From the NCBI RefSeq assembly GCF_026210795.1, contig NC_089446.1:2447001-2511000 (forward strand): DNA of 64,000 bases, given 5' to 3'. Positions 45,431 to 58,007 of the stretch are shown here, piece by piece. The position numbers and the translations under genes were made by a program. The DNA is from Rhizophagus irregularis. Taxonomy: Eukaryota > Glomeromycota > Glomeromycetes > Glomerales > Glomeraceae. Each line of letters starts with the position of its first letter. The first letter of the stretch is position 1. The notes under the pieces were generated by a model. The model saw nothing but the letters and a program-made list of their open reading frames with translations. It did no database searches and was not told the DNA's origin.

Positions 45431-48119
45431 AATTACAAAAAATATTTTTTTTCAGGTAAATCTTCTGAAATTCTAGATAAATTTTCTGCTACCCTAATTA
45501 AAAGGTTGAGAATTTTGCCACTTTAAAAATTAACTATATCTGTAAATTTTACTATTAATTGCATAAAAAAAACACTTCTAAATAGTGTTTTGCACTTTAA
45601 ACATTAAAATAGTTATAACTTTTATTATCAAAAATCTGATAATTTTATTTTTTTTATTAATTTTTAAGGTGGTCCAATACTTTTGGCAGTTGTACAATGT
45701 AAATTCCTTTTATAATAGTAAATATGCAATTTTATTAGTTTAGTTTTTACAATTATATAGTATTTATATAATAATTATTGCTAATTCTATGCAAAATATT
45801 AAATTTCATCCATTATTAATCTTAGATAAATTAGTAATTAATTAAAATGCCTTTACTTGTAATTACTGATTATATGTTAATTTTTGTTTAATAAGTTCAT
45901 TAACAAATATCAGGGTTTAATATTATTGCAAAATTTCAACAGAATTTAAATGAAGTTTATACAATTTCAGAAATCTTAACAAATAATCTTAGTTTTTTTT
46001 AAAGAAAATTTTATAGCATTAATTTGAAATATCTTAATATATAGAAGTACGATTATGCAATTCTATGTTGCTAATGCTTTTTGTGAAACAAAATCTAAAA
46101 AAAAAGACTTTAAACACGTGTTATGACCGACCTAAAGATTATAAAAACGAAGGACGTGATATCAAATCTTATTATGGTCGCACGCGTATCAAAATTTCCC
46201 TAAGATTCATTTAAAGAATTCTTGAAAGACATACGAAGAAAAGTCTCGGGAATACTTATAATGGTTATATAGTAAAAATATGATAATGGTTAGTGAAAAA
46301 TTTCATTGTTGTTTTTTCGGAGATATTTATAAAGTTATCAAGATGAATACACATGAACATGGGATTAGTGATAAACATGCGTGCGGGGAGGGGAGGGATA
46401 GATAAAGTTAGAATTTGAAAATTGATTGGCAATTAAAAAGCTGACGATATAATTTTTAAAGATCACTAATTACATGTGTTAAATGTTCCATTCGAGCATA
46501 TTGCAAATAAAAAAGAATCCATGTTTAGGATATTTCAGATAAGTACCCGCTTTATAGACCTAAATACATTCCAGGTTTAGATAAATTATACATTTGATCG
46601 TGTAACATAATAACGAAAGATATATTCAACGTCACCTCAATAAAGGAAGTCTTTTCTAAATCGAAAAGTAGAAAGCTCTCATTATTTATCACGATATACA
46701 ATATGCAGGGACGATCATCCTCTCTTTTATCCAGAGTAGGGTTCGCTATTGTTAAAAGTAATTTTTGTCAGCTTGAATTGCGTTCTTTTTATTAACTTTA
46801 AATTTCCAATATTTTTAATTGTTTTTCTATCTTTCTTTATCGTGCATGTTTTTTTTTTCATCTTATTTTTTATCTTAACTTTTTTCCTTATTATTTTTAT
46901 TTTTATCTTATCTTTTATTCTAATCCTTCGTAATTATGTATAATGATGATAAGATAAAAACAATGTTTACAATGTTTCTTTTTTTCTTCTGTTATTTAAC
47001 TAAAACGGAAACAAACAAAAATGTGAGTCAACATTTCTTCGAAATTTATATGCGTTATTTTTAAAAAAAAGCAGGTTTTTACAATTGATTATATTATATT
47101 GTATTTATTGTATTTGTAATTATTATAAATTAATTATTTAATATATTTAAAATACAGTGAACTATATTAAATATACAAGTAAATATACAATAAATATTTA
47201 AATATACAATAAATATCTAAATATACAATAAATGACTAAATATACAGTGAATATCTAATTATACAGTGAATATTTATATGTAGTTATGTAGTTGAATATT
47301 TTATATGCAGTAGATTTAATATACAAGTGAATATTTAATATTTAATTGATTTATTTCAATTGTCATAGTAATGTAATATATTTATAAAATAAGTAAAATG
47401 AATAAAGTAAATAATTTAATATGATATAATATATTACTTATTATATAGTTAGTAGTAGATATTATTCATATTATTATATTGTACATTATAATATATTATA
47501 CTGTATAAATTATTTAAATCAGAACCTTATTTTATTATATATAATTGATTTTATTATTAACGATTAAATGTATAAATATATAAATATATAGTACTTTATA
47601 TTACAATATAATTTTATAATATTCACTTATAAATAAATAAGTAGACATATATTTTTATTTAGAAAATTTAATAAAGTGAAAACCTCAAGAACTTTATGCA
47701 TGTTAATAGATTTTTTTGAAGGATACGAAAACATATTTGATTTATATGATTGAAAAATCAAATTTTAGTGGATAACGTGTTAAAAAAAAAAATTTTCCTT
47801 CCTCCACGAAAGATGTTTTCATTGGTTATAAGTCTGGTAGGTTACACGAATTTTAAAACGGGTTGACAAATGACATAGTCTCTTAACTCTCTATGTCATG
47901 TGATGTCCTATATCCTTTACCGTTCAGTCCGTTCACCCTCTCTACAACGAATTTTTATATAGTGAATAACTTGCTATAATGAAGAAAAGTTCAGGTACAG
48001 ATTTTTTTTATGATAATAAAATGACCCTCAGTATAGGGAATTTCTCATTATAACGAATTTTAATCTCCAGCCCATGGGATTCTCTCCTACTTTTATCAAC
48101 GGATGATTCGAAACTCCCT
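45431..48119. other. Intergenic region, partly less AT-rich
   Basis: From about 46080 to 46750 the composition is closer to unique DNA and includes a GGGGAGGGGAGGG run, but no coding frame with a recognisable motif was found. 47140-47660 is TA-rich with ATATACAATAAATAT-type repeats. The segment at about 47940-48060 contains CTATAATGA and CATTATAACGAA, possibly a decayed pogo-like element. Confidence 0.45.
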
Positions 48120-48356
48120 ATGGCCCAATCCCGTATGTCGTACAGTGAGTGCCACATTATTTTTTTTGAATTTAATGATGCAATATCGATAAAAAAGGGA
48201 ATGGAGTTTCTTGGCAGAAAAGATAAAATTGAAATTATAAGTTCGAAAAAAAATATAAATTGGAACGAATTCTTCACCATCTTCAATTCTAGTAAATATT
48301 TAATATTCAACAAACTACACATTGATTCAACAAAAAAAAGGATGCAAAGTTTTTAA
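48120..48356 (+). other. Unrecognised 78-codon open frame
   Basis: The frame includes SYSECHIIFFEFNDAISIKK and WNEFFTIFNSSKYLIFNKLH. The codon choice and amino-acid mix look more protein-like than most frames here, but I cannot name a family, and the opposite strand is also open over much of it (48008-48322). It could be a fragment of a repetitive Rhizophagus protein. Confidence 0.3.
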
Positions 48357-48889
48357 ATTGTTTACAAAAAATTTTACTTGTTTTTTTATTTTTTTTATTA
48401 TTAATAAATTAACTACTACTATATAAACGTATATTGGAAGGTTTGGAAGGTTAATTGAATTTTTTTTTTTTTCGAATTATTTGAAATATTGCATATTTTG
48501 GAAATCGTAAAAAATATCTATATATATGCCATATTGTTTATAACGAAATCTATATAACATAAATCGCATAGACCATAGAGATCTTAAAAAGAGAATAAAA
48601 AAAAGCCCAGAAAAAAAAAAATTATGCTTTTCTAAAAATACACTATATATATATATATATATCATAATTCCTCTTTTTTTCAGAGAATTAATACGAATTT
48701 AGAAAATATAATACAAATTAAATGTCTCGTGATTGACAAAAAAGTTAAAAGAAAATGTCTTTGATTTCCCACAAAAAGAAATTCACTGCATGATAAATTG
48801 TACACCGAAATGTTCAGAAAAAATCCCAAAAAAAAAGAAATAAAAAGAAAATTTTTCTTTCTCCAAAAATAAAAAAGAAAAAAAAAAAA

Positions 48890-49792
48890 TTAAAGATAAT
48901 AAATAGTGCCAACTGTGCCATCATCTTGCCTACTATTATCTAACCCCTCGAAAATTGATGGATTTATACCAACGTCAGAACTTCCATAGTAAAACGAATC
49001 AAATTCCCATGTAGGGGTAGAGGTAAGTGGCGGTTGCTGAAATATAAATAAATCTTGCATATGTGGCTGTCGTGTTAAAGCATTTTCTGTATAATTTGTT
49101 GACGTTACCGTTTGTAATAATTGAGGAATGAGCTCATCGCTTAATGCTTGAGGAATTTGCTCACAGTAATTTTCCGAAGAGTAACAATCATTATCATAAA
49201 AGTAAAGACTGTTATCGACTTGGGAAGGGTTAAACCAATTTCTATTTTCTTGTTCTTGTAAAATTGTTGAAGTAGGAACACTTTTCTGTTCTTCCGAAAC
49301 GTGTTGAACAACAGCTCTAGATTCAGGTGAAGCTTTTCTTTTCTTTTTGCTCTTATTTTGTGTTATTAAACCAGCATCGTAGACAATGAAATCTTCTTCT
49401 GCAGTTTTTCTTTTTCGTCTTTCATAAGTGTAATTTGGGTATTTCTCGCGATGTCTCCTCTTAAGTTCTTCAGCGATAAGAGAATAACTCCTTTTTTCAT
49501 TTTTACTTGCACCATTCCAGATAAATGACGCTGCCGTTGAAATAACCCTACCATCATCAGATGTTTTATGCAATTTTGCAACGTGAGCCAGTTGGCGCCT
49601 AAATACAATGAAACTGTTCATTTCTCGTGGAACTGTTCCTTTCTCTGGCATTTGTAATTCATCAGCCGAGCGAGGGCAAGGAAGCAAATTCTTTTTGTCT
49701 AACTTTTTTATGAATTCAACAATATTGGGAGGCGGTGGGTTTCCATTTTTGTCTTTCAATGACCATTGTTCTGATAATTGAGATAAACTCAT
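48890..49792 (-). CDS. MATA_HMG-type HMG-box transcription factor
   Basis: Intronless frame of 300 residues. Residues 55-124 form an HMG box of the MATA_HMG class: PREMNSFIVFRRQ opens helix 1, FIWNGASKNEKRSYSLIAEE covers helix 2 and its loop, and KRRHREKYPNYTYERRKRK closes helix 3 with the conserved YPxYxYxRRK ending. RRKRK (125-129) and KSKKKRK (147-153) are likely nuclear localisation signals. The C-terminal half is Gln/Ser/Tyr-rich with acidic patches, suitable for transcriptional activation. Such proteins bind DNA in the minor groove; in other fungi they include mating-type and sexual-development regulators, and Rhizophagus has many copies. The start at 49792 follows a TATATAAAA-rich leader. 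No stop or frameshift: the best candidate for a working gene here. Confidence 0.9.
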   Translation of the reverse strand: MSLSQLSEQWSLKDKNGNPPPPNIVEFIKKLDKKNLLPCPRSADELQMPEKGTVPREMNSFIVFRRQLAHVAKLHKTSDDGRVISTAASFIWNGASKNEKRSYSLIAEELKRRHREKYPNYTYERRKRKTAEEDFIVYDAGLITQNKSKKKRKASPESRAVVQHVSEEQKSVPTSTILQEQENRNWFNPSQVDNSLYFYDNDCYSSENYCEQIPQALSDELIPQLLQTVTSTNYTENALTRQPHMQDLFIFQQPPLTSTPTWEFDSFYYGSSDVGINPSIFEGLDNSRQDDGTVGTIYYL

Positions 49793-49900
49793 TTTTATAT
49801 AAAGCGTTCGTTTATATTTATGTTTAGAAGAGAGTATGAAAGAGATGAAAGCAATGAAAGCGATGAAAGGAAATAATTCTTTTTATATAAAAGAGAATTT
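49793..49900 (-). promoter_or_regulatory. Candidate core promoter of the HMG-box gene
   Basis: Reading on the minus strand, TTTATATAAAAAGAATTATT lies about 90 bp before the start codon, the best TATA candidate. A second TATATAAAA is only about 5 bp before the ATG and is too close to serve the same start. A purine-rich ATGAAAGAGATGAAAGCAAT stretch separates them on the plus strand. Confidence 0.4.
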
Positions 49901-52900
49901 CAGTATGATTCTTGTTAGATTCTTTTGCAAATCAAGTAATGAAAAAATGGGTGAGGAGAAAATTTGTGATCGAAATATTCGTGTCTTTTTATAAAAAAAA
50001 AATTTGATTAATCCCTCGTTTTAAAGTTATTTTATATGTATGTATGTATATATATATATACACATATATAAATGAGGTAAATAAACGATATATTTTAAAA
50101 TATTTTTTTTATATTAATTAAAATAAATAAATCAACTTAAAAAAAATTATACAATAAATTTTTGAATAAATATATATAAAAAAAAATAATTAAAAAAAAA
50201 AAAAAAATGGTTAATAAGTATATTATATTTTGAACACAAATAATAAATAATAAATAAACACTATCACATAATAGTAAAAATAATAAAAATATAAAAAAAA
50301 AAGGCTTGAAAAGTAACAATTTTTTTTTTTTACTTACTCAATTGTGCAACTAGCGTCAATAATATATATATACAAATATAGTAGTATATAAAAATGTATA
50401 TATATGTATATATAAAATTATATTACTTTTATTTCAATATTTCAATTTTATGTGATAATACGTTATATGCGAGATAAGAAATTCGTTAACCAAAAAATAA
50501 TCTCTCGCTTTGTTAAAACTTCTACTTTAATCGACCGCCGTGGGCTGATGAAAATTTGCTACTAAATTATCTGCGTGTCATTAAATGTGTAAAATAATTA
50601 TCAAATTATTTAGTGTAATATATTGAAAATATATTAAATATATTGAATGATCCTTCTATAAATAACAGATAATATAACAGATAATATATGAAATATATGT
50701 GAAAAAAAATTATCAGATATATTTAAAAAACAGATAAATAATATTACAACAGATATTTTTAATATTGTACTAACCTTATTTTGGTAATCGTTGAATGAGT
50801 AGCTGCGGTAATCCTTTTTTTTTTGTGAAATTCAACTGATAATCCTCCCACATAAGGACAAAAAAAAAAAAATTGATATTCTTTAATTTTACGATCGTAA
50901 AACCAATAAAATAACAATATATATTAAATTATCGGAAAATCAATATAATATGAGTGCATTTATAGCATTTATATCTGATACGACATGTACCGAAGAATCT
51001 ATTGAATCTATTGAGAATGATTATTCCTTAGTCCTTGGACAATCTGGTTTTTTGGAAATTTTTTTTTATAGCATATATACGTTACATTAAATGACATAAT
51101 AATTTGAAATTTACTGTGTATATTATAGGGATTGAACGTAAACGTTTACACATATATTAATAAAAATGCGCTTAGTCCAAATATATAATCAATATAATCA
51201 ACCACATGATTTTATTAAAAAAGTATCGAAATGTTTTGATAAATAATGTTTGATCATGGGGTTCAATTACTTTTTTATTGATTTAATATTTCGGTCATCT
51301 GATACTTTGAGAAACCTTTTTAGTAACGTACGCGTGATTTATTTTTCATTATTTGAATGATGATATAGTACATTAAAAATCGTTAAATTTACATTTCAAG
51401 GAACGATTTTTTTTTTTTTAAGCGTTTCAGATAATGCATATTGTTTTTACGATTGTGATTATTTTTAATCTATTTTTTTTGTTTTTTTTTCTCCCGATGT
51501 TCTTATCTTTTACTTATGATTATGCGCAGTATAAAATTTCACAATAACTAAAAAAAAAAAAATTAAAAAAAATATTAGGTAATATAGAGATTTTATTGAT
51601 AGGCTCTTTTTACGTACATAAAATTGTACAGACATACTATACTATACATAAATAGGAATTTTTATGTTTCTGATTGGCTACTTTTTCTTATAAATGATTC
51701 CGGATAACGGAGATTCAATGGGGGGAGTTTTTTTTAAAAAAAAATAAATTCATCTTATAATAAAAACAAGAAGCTACTTTATTTACTAATCCGGACCGGA
51801 GCATTAAAAAATGCTTATCACGTGTTATCATCAAACTGATTATTTTATAATCTCGTAATTTCGGCCGGAGTTAACAGAAATCACCTGACTTATACACGAT
51901 TTAACGAAAAAATAATTAAAAATTTCACACTTTTTGTAGGAATGTAGGTTAAATCGCTTTTATTTTATTTTATTTTATTTTTGCTCTTTCTTCTATCTCA
52001 ACAGAATTAATTTTATTTTTTGGATAGCTTTATACATGTAATTAATTAAATTAATTATTGTATTGAGATAGTAATTTGCGGAATTGTGTGGTGACTATAA
52101 AATGAATCATGATATAAAATTATAGAACGTATCAAAAAAGTAAGTTGAAATATTACTATATAATTTGAGGAAGTTATAATTTGAAAAATTAATCATCTAT
52201 TATTATTTAATATCACAGTGATAAATTTGCTACCTCATTGCATAATTCGAAGAATCAATATATAAATATACAATAAATCCAAGAATTATACCAATAATAT
52301 ATTGACTAAACGAATGGAACTTCAGTGAAAATTTGACGTTTAATCATGAAGTCTCAATATTATTCATGGTAAACAAATTTATTGCCATAATTTATTAAAT
52401 ATGTTAAGATTTTTTTTTGTTTTATTTTTGAAGAAACAAGCAATTGTTCGAATTTTGAACACCTCAAATATATAATTTTATAATTTCAGCCAAAAATATG
52501 CGGCTAATTCGGGCCAAATTTATTCAAATATTCGAACGGTCCCAAAAGTCACGTGCAAATTCCTTACCAATAATAAAACTAAATCAATAAGATTTATGGA
52601 ATTAATGAATAATAATACTAAATTATTACATGATTGGAGTAATAATTTTTGTCTAATATAATAATTAACTTATTACAGTAGCTACTGAATATTATTTAAT
52701 ATAAGAACTTAATTGTAAATATTTTAACTTTGAAAAATAATTTTGAACTTTATATATTAATTTATTTATTTACAATAATATAAATAATTTTAGGTTTAAT
52801 TAAGAAATTTTTTTATTAAAATCAAATAATTTTAATATTAATTAAAAACTTAAATCTTAAATTATACTTATAAATAAATTAAAAAACTAAATTCTAAACT

Positions 52901-53420
52901 TTTATTTTAATATATAAATTATTACTTATTAAATATAAATAATAACTTTTATTATTATTTTAATTAAAATTATTTTGATATATAAATATTATTATTTTAT
53001 TTAACTACATTTATAATTATTATATTTTAATAAATAATTAAATATAATTGATAAAATTTGTTAAATTTAACAAAATGTAAACACTTTATAGTAATTTTAT
53101 ATAATTAACCTATAAACTACTTGCCATTTACTAGAAAATTTATATATGTATTACTAGATAGTTATTATAGTTTTATAGGTATTCTGCATGTGAAATAGGC
53201 AATTTTAGCATTAATATGTTATGCTCTACACCTGGTAAATTACAAATTCACTAAATTTAATTTGGTAAATTTTATTAATTATACTATTTATTATAAATTA
53301 ATTAATTAATTAAATAAAAATTAATGTATGATGTATTTTGAATTTTTTTTTCTAATAAAGAAACTAAATATGCTGCAGTATAAAAAAAAAATAAAAATTA
53401 AAAAATTATAAATATCAGTA
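49901..53420. other. Gene-free region right of the HMG-box gene
   Basis: Mixed A/T-rich and moderately complex DNA. The 50440-52600 part is less repetitive and may hold regulatory sequence. A short frame, 50950-51090 (plus, 46 codons, MSAFIAFISDTTCTEESIES), has protein-like composition but no recognisable family. 52680-53350 is almost pure A/T. Confidence 0.4.
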
Positions 53421-53432
53421 ATATTTTAATTG

Positions 53433-54158
53433 CAGATCTGCCTAAAATCGGCACTGCGTTACTAATAAAATTCAGGGTTAAATTTGCCGATTTTGTGCTA
53501 GAACACAAACTTCAAAAAAGGATATTTCATAGATGATATATTGACTATAAAAAAATCATATGATATACTGAAAAAATACTTGAAAAACCCAAATTTGCAA
53601 AAAAAAGTTATACATTTGTATGCAAAATAATGAGTTTACTATGTGCGCGCGTCAGATTTACACCTTAAAATATACAAAATTTCAATATTTCATTTTACTA
53701 TATTGCATTATTATACTTGAAAAACCCAAATTTGCAAAAAAAAGTTATACATTTGTATGCAAAATAATGAGTTTACTATGTGCGCGCGTCAGATTTACAC
53801 CTTAAAATATACGAAATTTCAATATTTCATTTTACTATATTGCATTATTTACATTAAAAACCTATAATTTTTAGCTTCTAAAGTTGTTTTTAAAAGTTTT
53901 TTTGAAATATTTTTATTATTAAAAACAAGTGAAAGTTGAAAAAAACCAGTTACAGAAATATAATTATAAAATTTTTTGGTAAATATGACTTGTCATAAAA
54001 TGAAAGAAAATATTGTATTTATGATATTTTTGTTTGTAAAATGGTTGAAACTTATTTTGTGCGCGAGATGCAAAAAATGCTTTTTTTTATTATCACTATT
54101 ATTCCCAAATTTTATTAGTAACGCAGTGCTGATTTTAGGCGGATCGGCAATTAAAAAT
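53433..54158. mobile_element. ~0.73-kb element with ~50-bp terminal inverted repeats
   Basis: The left arm GCAGATCTGCCTAAAATCGG then CACTGCGTTACTAATAAAAT is matched by the inverse of the right arm (about 54105-54150) with five or six mismatches. AATT flanks both sides of the GC ends and may be a 4-bp duplication or part of the repeat. No transposase; the small frames at 53620 and 53976 are repeat translations. Confidence 0.75.
53575..53850 (+). repeat. 137-bp perfect-looking tandem duplication
   Basis: Two copies in direct tandem, each with TTGAAAAACCCAAATTTGCA and ATGTGCGCGCGTCAGATTTA, differing by one or two bases. It lies inside the inverted-repeat element, so it arose after or during its spread. 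Confidence 0.9.
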
Positions 54159-54625
54159 TAAGATCTTTAAAAATTTTCTTAATTAAATTTATAAAGAATT
54201 TTAAGAAATTATTTCTATCTTTATAAAAATTTTATAAAATATTTTTAAGAATTTATAAATTTTTAAAAATCCTTAAAAAATTTTATAACTAATTTAAAGA
54301 TTTTTAAAAAATTTTTCCATTTATAAAGAATTTTAATTTTTAAAATATTACTAATAAAATTAAAATTCTTTAAAGTAAATATTAGTTTTTAATAATTTTT
54401 TATATAATAAAAAAAAAAATATTAAAATTTATAATTATTTATTTTATAATTTTTTACTTCAAATCACTAAAGATGTATTACTATTAGCTAGAATTATCAA
54501 TTTTTACTGGCACTATATTTTTTTAATACTAGTTGATCATCATAATTTTAATCATCAGTGATCATCACCCCTGATAATAGTTAGAAAAAAATAAAAATCA
54601 ACTTTAATTTAATTTTATATAATAA
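54159..54625. other. AT-rich spacer
   Basis: No gene. A/T-rich DNA with a GATCATCATAATTTTAATCA stretch and its near-inverse at 54535-54580. Confidence 0.4.
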
Positions 54626-54895
54626 AAAGGAAAAAATATTTTACACAGATATATAGCAATACACCTTCTTTTTGGTAATTTTCTTATAGTAAATATATTG
54701 ATCATTTCTTATTACATAAATATGTGACATCGTTAAATTTTCTGATTTTTGAATAAATGTCACATAAATTTTATGTACATATTATAAAGTTTTTAAAAAA
54801 TATATACTATGCATATTTTTGCTTGTCCTACAACTTTATATATGAAATATTATAAAGGATATATTGTAACGTATCTGTGTATAAAATTTAAACTC
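54626..54895. mobile_element. Decayed second copy of the 305-bp MITE
   Basis: TTTTTGGTAATTTT, then TATTGATCATTTCTTATTAC and TTTTTGCTTGTCCTACAACTTT align in order with 40695-40860 of the MITE at 40653. The termini have lost nearly all CpG: CGCACCTGCG is replaced by TACACAGATA-like sequence. Ends are no longer certain. Confidence 0.65.
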
Positions 54896-55589
54896 TAATA
54901 AAAATTTTTGTTTAAATACTATATTATATTTTTTATTTTTTTTGCAGCATATTTAAATCTTTATTAGAATAAATGTGTTTATAATATATCATACAAATAA
55001 AAATAAACTAAATAAACTAATTTAATAAGAAACTAAACTACTTGTTATCCTAAAAAGGATCTTACATATACACTAATACTATATTATAATAATATTATAA
55101 TTATATATTAGTATTAATTAAAAAATCTTTTTTTAATATATTTTTATTATAATTAAAGTGTAATTTTTAAATTTAAATCTGTAAAAATTTACTAATTATA
55201 TATAAATATATATAGAAAAATTGTACATTATACCGAAGGATACCAGTATTCTATTTCAAAACACATGATTGTATATTAATTTTGTAATACTAAATCATTG
55301 TATGATACTATAATTTAGATTTTTTAATTTATATTACATAGTACATACAATAAACTTTTTTTATACTTGAATGAAACTTTTTTTTATATAAAAACTGTTT
55401 TTTTTTGAACTTTTTGACAAATATTCTTTCTTATTTAATAAATATTTCACTTAAACACAATTTCATAAACTTTTCTTAAAGGTAAAAATTTCACTTAAAT
55501 ACAATTTCATAAACAACTTTTTCTAAATGTAAAAATTTAATAATCTTTATACATAATGAGTAAGAGTTACGTTGACTATAAAATTGCTT
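54896..55589. other. AT-rich intergenic region
   Basis: No gene seen. A short direct repeat with TTTCACTTAAAxACAATTTCA occurs at about 55447 and 55488. Confidence 0.45.
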
Positions 55590-55705
55590 AAAATTAGGGT
55601 TAGAAGAATTACTTAAGATTAGGATTAGGGATTAAGATTAGAGTTAGAGGTAGAGTTAGAATTAGGATATGTTAATTATATGATTATTTAAGGTTAGAGT
55701 TAGAT
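55590..55705 (+). repeat. Degenerate interstitial telomere-like repeats (TTAGGG type)
   Basis: Hexamer-like units such as TTAGGGTTAGAAG, GATTAGGATTAGGGATTAAG and TTAGAGTTAGAGGTAGAGTT fill about 115 bp on the plus strand, with an outlying AGGTTAGAGTTAG just after. Orientation is opposite to the tract at 26811-26936. Confidence 0.75.
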
Positions 55706-55929
55706 ATATTTACTATAGAATTGTTTACTAATTGTTTATATTTTAATTTTTAAATGTTTAAAGAAAATAATATTAACTTTAAAAATCTATCAATTGATTT
55801 ATCATCTGAAGATAAGATCAATTTATTTAAATATAATAGTTTTGAAAATAAAGTTGTAGTTTTTTAAAAGAATTATATAGTAAATAAACTTTTACTTCAT
55901 TTGACATTTTTGAGCAATATTTAAAATAA

Positions 55930-56570
55930 TATATAACTTAAATGGGATTTGAATCATTCATATTGAAAAAGAAGATAATGTATATGCTTAAAAAATTTAC
56001 AAATGTCATCATAGAGGTAAGTATGAATACTTGATTCTATAGAAAATTAAGAGTGAAAATCAGTTTGTGTAAGATGTGGTTTTTTGTTAAATATTTTATA
56101 TTAAAAACATTCAAATTTAGTTTTTATTAACAAATTTGTTGAAAAACATAATCATACGTTAAATAGTCAAAAATTATTTCATCAATTTACTTTATCTTTG
56201 CATAAAATACCTGTTGATGTAAAAAAAGAGATTTGTTTTTTAGTTTAAGATAGTCAGTTAGGTACTACAATTTTAAAACAAATTTTAAGAAAGAAATTTT
56301 CAGATTAAAAAATTTATTATCAAAATCTTTATAATATGATACATAAATTTAAAATTGATGCTCAGATTAAAAATAATACTGTAATTTTATATGAATATCA
56401 TCTTATGAAATTACAACAGAAGGATTCTGATTGGTATTTTAATGTTAATTTTAAGGGTATAAAGGTTGAAAAAAAAGAACAAGCAATAATGTGACATATG
56501 CAAATCTTGGTATCAGGACTCCTATAAAAAACAATAAAAAAGGTAATGCTTGTTTTGATTAAGAAAATTT
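55930..56570 (+). pseudogene. Third FAR1/MULE transposase pseudogene (N-terminal part)
   Basis: The frame reads NKFVEKHNHTLNSQKLFHQF, the conserved NxHNHxL zinc-ligand motif of FAR1-type DNA-binding domains. Then comes SLHKIPVDVKKEICFLV, a TAA, DSQLGTTILKQILRKKFSD, another TAA, and KIYYQNLYNMIHKFKID, ending after DWYFNVNFKGIKVEKKE at a TGA. Both TAA codons (56246-56248 and 56306-56308) replace probable CAA. The segment before it (55930-56120) is more decayed. No DDE core follows, so the copy is truncated. Confidence 0.75.
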
Positions 56571-56786
56571 AATAGTTGAATTGAATATATAATTAGTACA
56601 ATCTAAAAATTTATGTTTCATTATTTTTTCATTTATTACTTTATTAATTTGCATTTTTATTTTTAATTAATATTTATTTAAAAAGTTAATAAATAAAAAG
56701 TATTTGTAAAGAAAATTTTTAAATCAGAATTTAAATATTTTACTAATAAATTTTTAAAAAAATTTTATTGTACTAATATTACCATA

Positions 56787-56912
56787 CCATTTCGAAATTA
56801 AACAACTCCTGAAAATAAGCAACCCTGGCCTGCATTATGGCGATTTTAACCAGAATTATGACTACGTTGGTCAGAATTAAATTCAAAAAATGGTTGTTTA
56901 ATTTTGAAATAG
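56787..56912. mobile_element. 126-bp palindromic MITE with TA duplication
   Basis: CCATTTCGAAATTAAACAAC and the inverse of CTATTTCAAAATTAAACAAC form the ends, flanked by TA. This fits a Tc1/mariner-type non-autonomous element. Confidence 0.75.
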
Positions 56913-56914
56913 TA

Positions 56915-57999
56915 CAGTATATATAGTTTTATAATGTAATATGTACTGATACTTTCTTTGTCCTTTTATAATTAATATATAGTAGTAAAATATATTGATA
57001 TTTTAGATTATACTACTAATATTAATTCAAATAATATTATAATAAATTTGGCTAAAATTAATATAAAGGTTCCATCTAAATCACATGATATTTTAATATA
57101 TTAGCTATCCAGAATTTGCATAATGCTAGCAAGAATTGAATTTGATCTGCATTATAATTCACTGATAATAGTATATGTAATAATAATTTAATATACCAAT
57201 ATATTTTTCTAAAATAACAATATCAATATATAAAGGTCTGACTATATACCAAAATTTGAGATATATTATTTGTAAAAAAAAAGTTTAAAATAAAATTAAT
57301 TTTCCAAGAATATTAATCAATAAATATAAATGGCATTTTATAATTGTCTATATATTCTTAGGATTGGAGAAGTGTGTAATTAAGAATACTATTAAGCAAA
57401 AAGATATAAAGTTTATTGTAATTTTAAATAAGATCTTTGCAAAAAAATGCGGTAAATTGATAATAAGCATGCAAAAAATATAAAGTAAAGGAATAGTACT
57501 ATTAGAAAAAGCTGGCTAAATTAGTTAAGTTAGTCTTAGCATAATTATTAGCAGTAAATGAAAATCTATAAATTTCTTAAGTACAACTGAAAGTACCTAT
57601 GAAAATACAGCTCTTAAGTATACTTTTATATAGCTTTTTTGCATTTTAAAAATTTTAAAATAAAATCTAAATAGGTGTATTCATATACCTAATTATATCT
57701 ATAAAAATTGAACTTCTTATATTTTTTCTAAGAATATAGCATATATATTATATGCATTTATATATATATAGTATATCATATACATTATATATAAATACCA
57801 TAAATAAGATATGATTTTTTTCTTCTAAAAGTCTTAATTTTTATAAGTACAAATAGGTATATAAGTACAAATAATAAGGAATATAATCAATCAGCTCAAA
57901 AAGTTAAAAATGTTATTATATAAAAATATACTTAAGAGTGTCTTTATAAATGTATCCAAAAAATTCTATAGAATACTTAAAAATCAGTATACTCATTGC
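56915..57999. other. AT-rich intergenic region
   Basis: No gene. Short TA microsatellites near 57750. Confidence 0.5.
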
Positions 58000-58007
58000 T
58001 TTGATTT

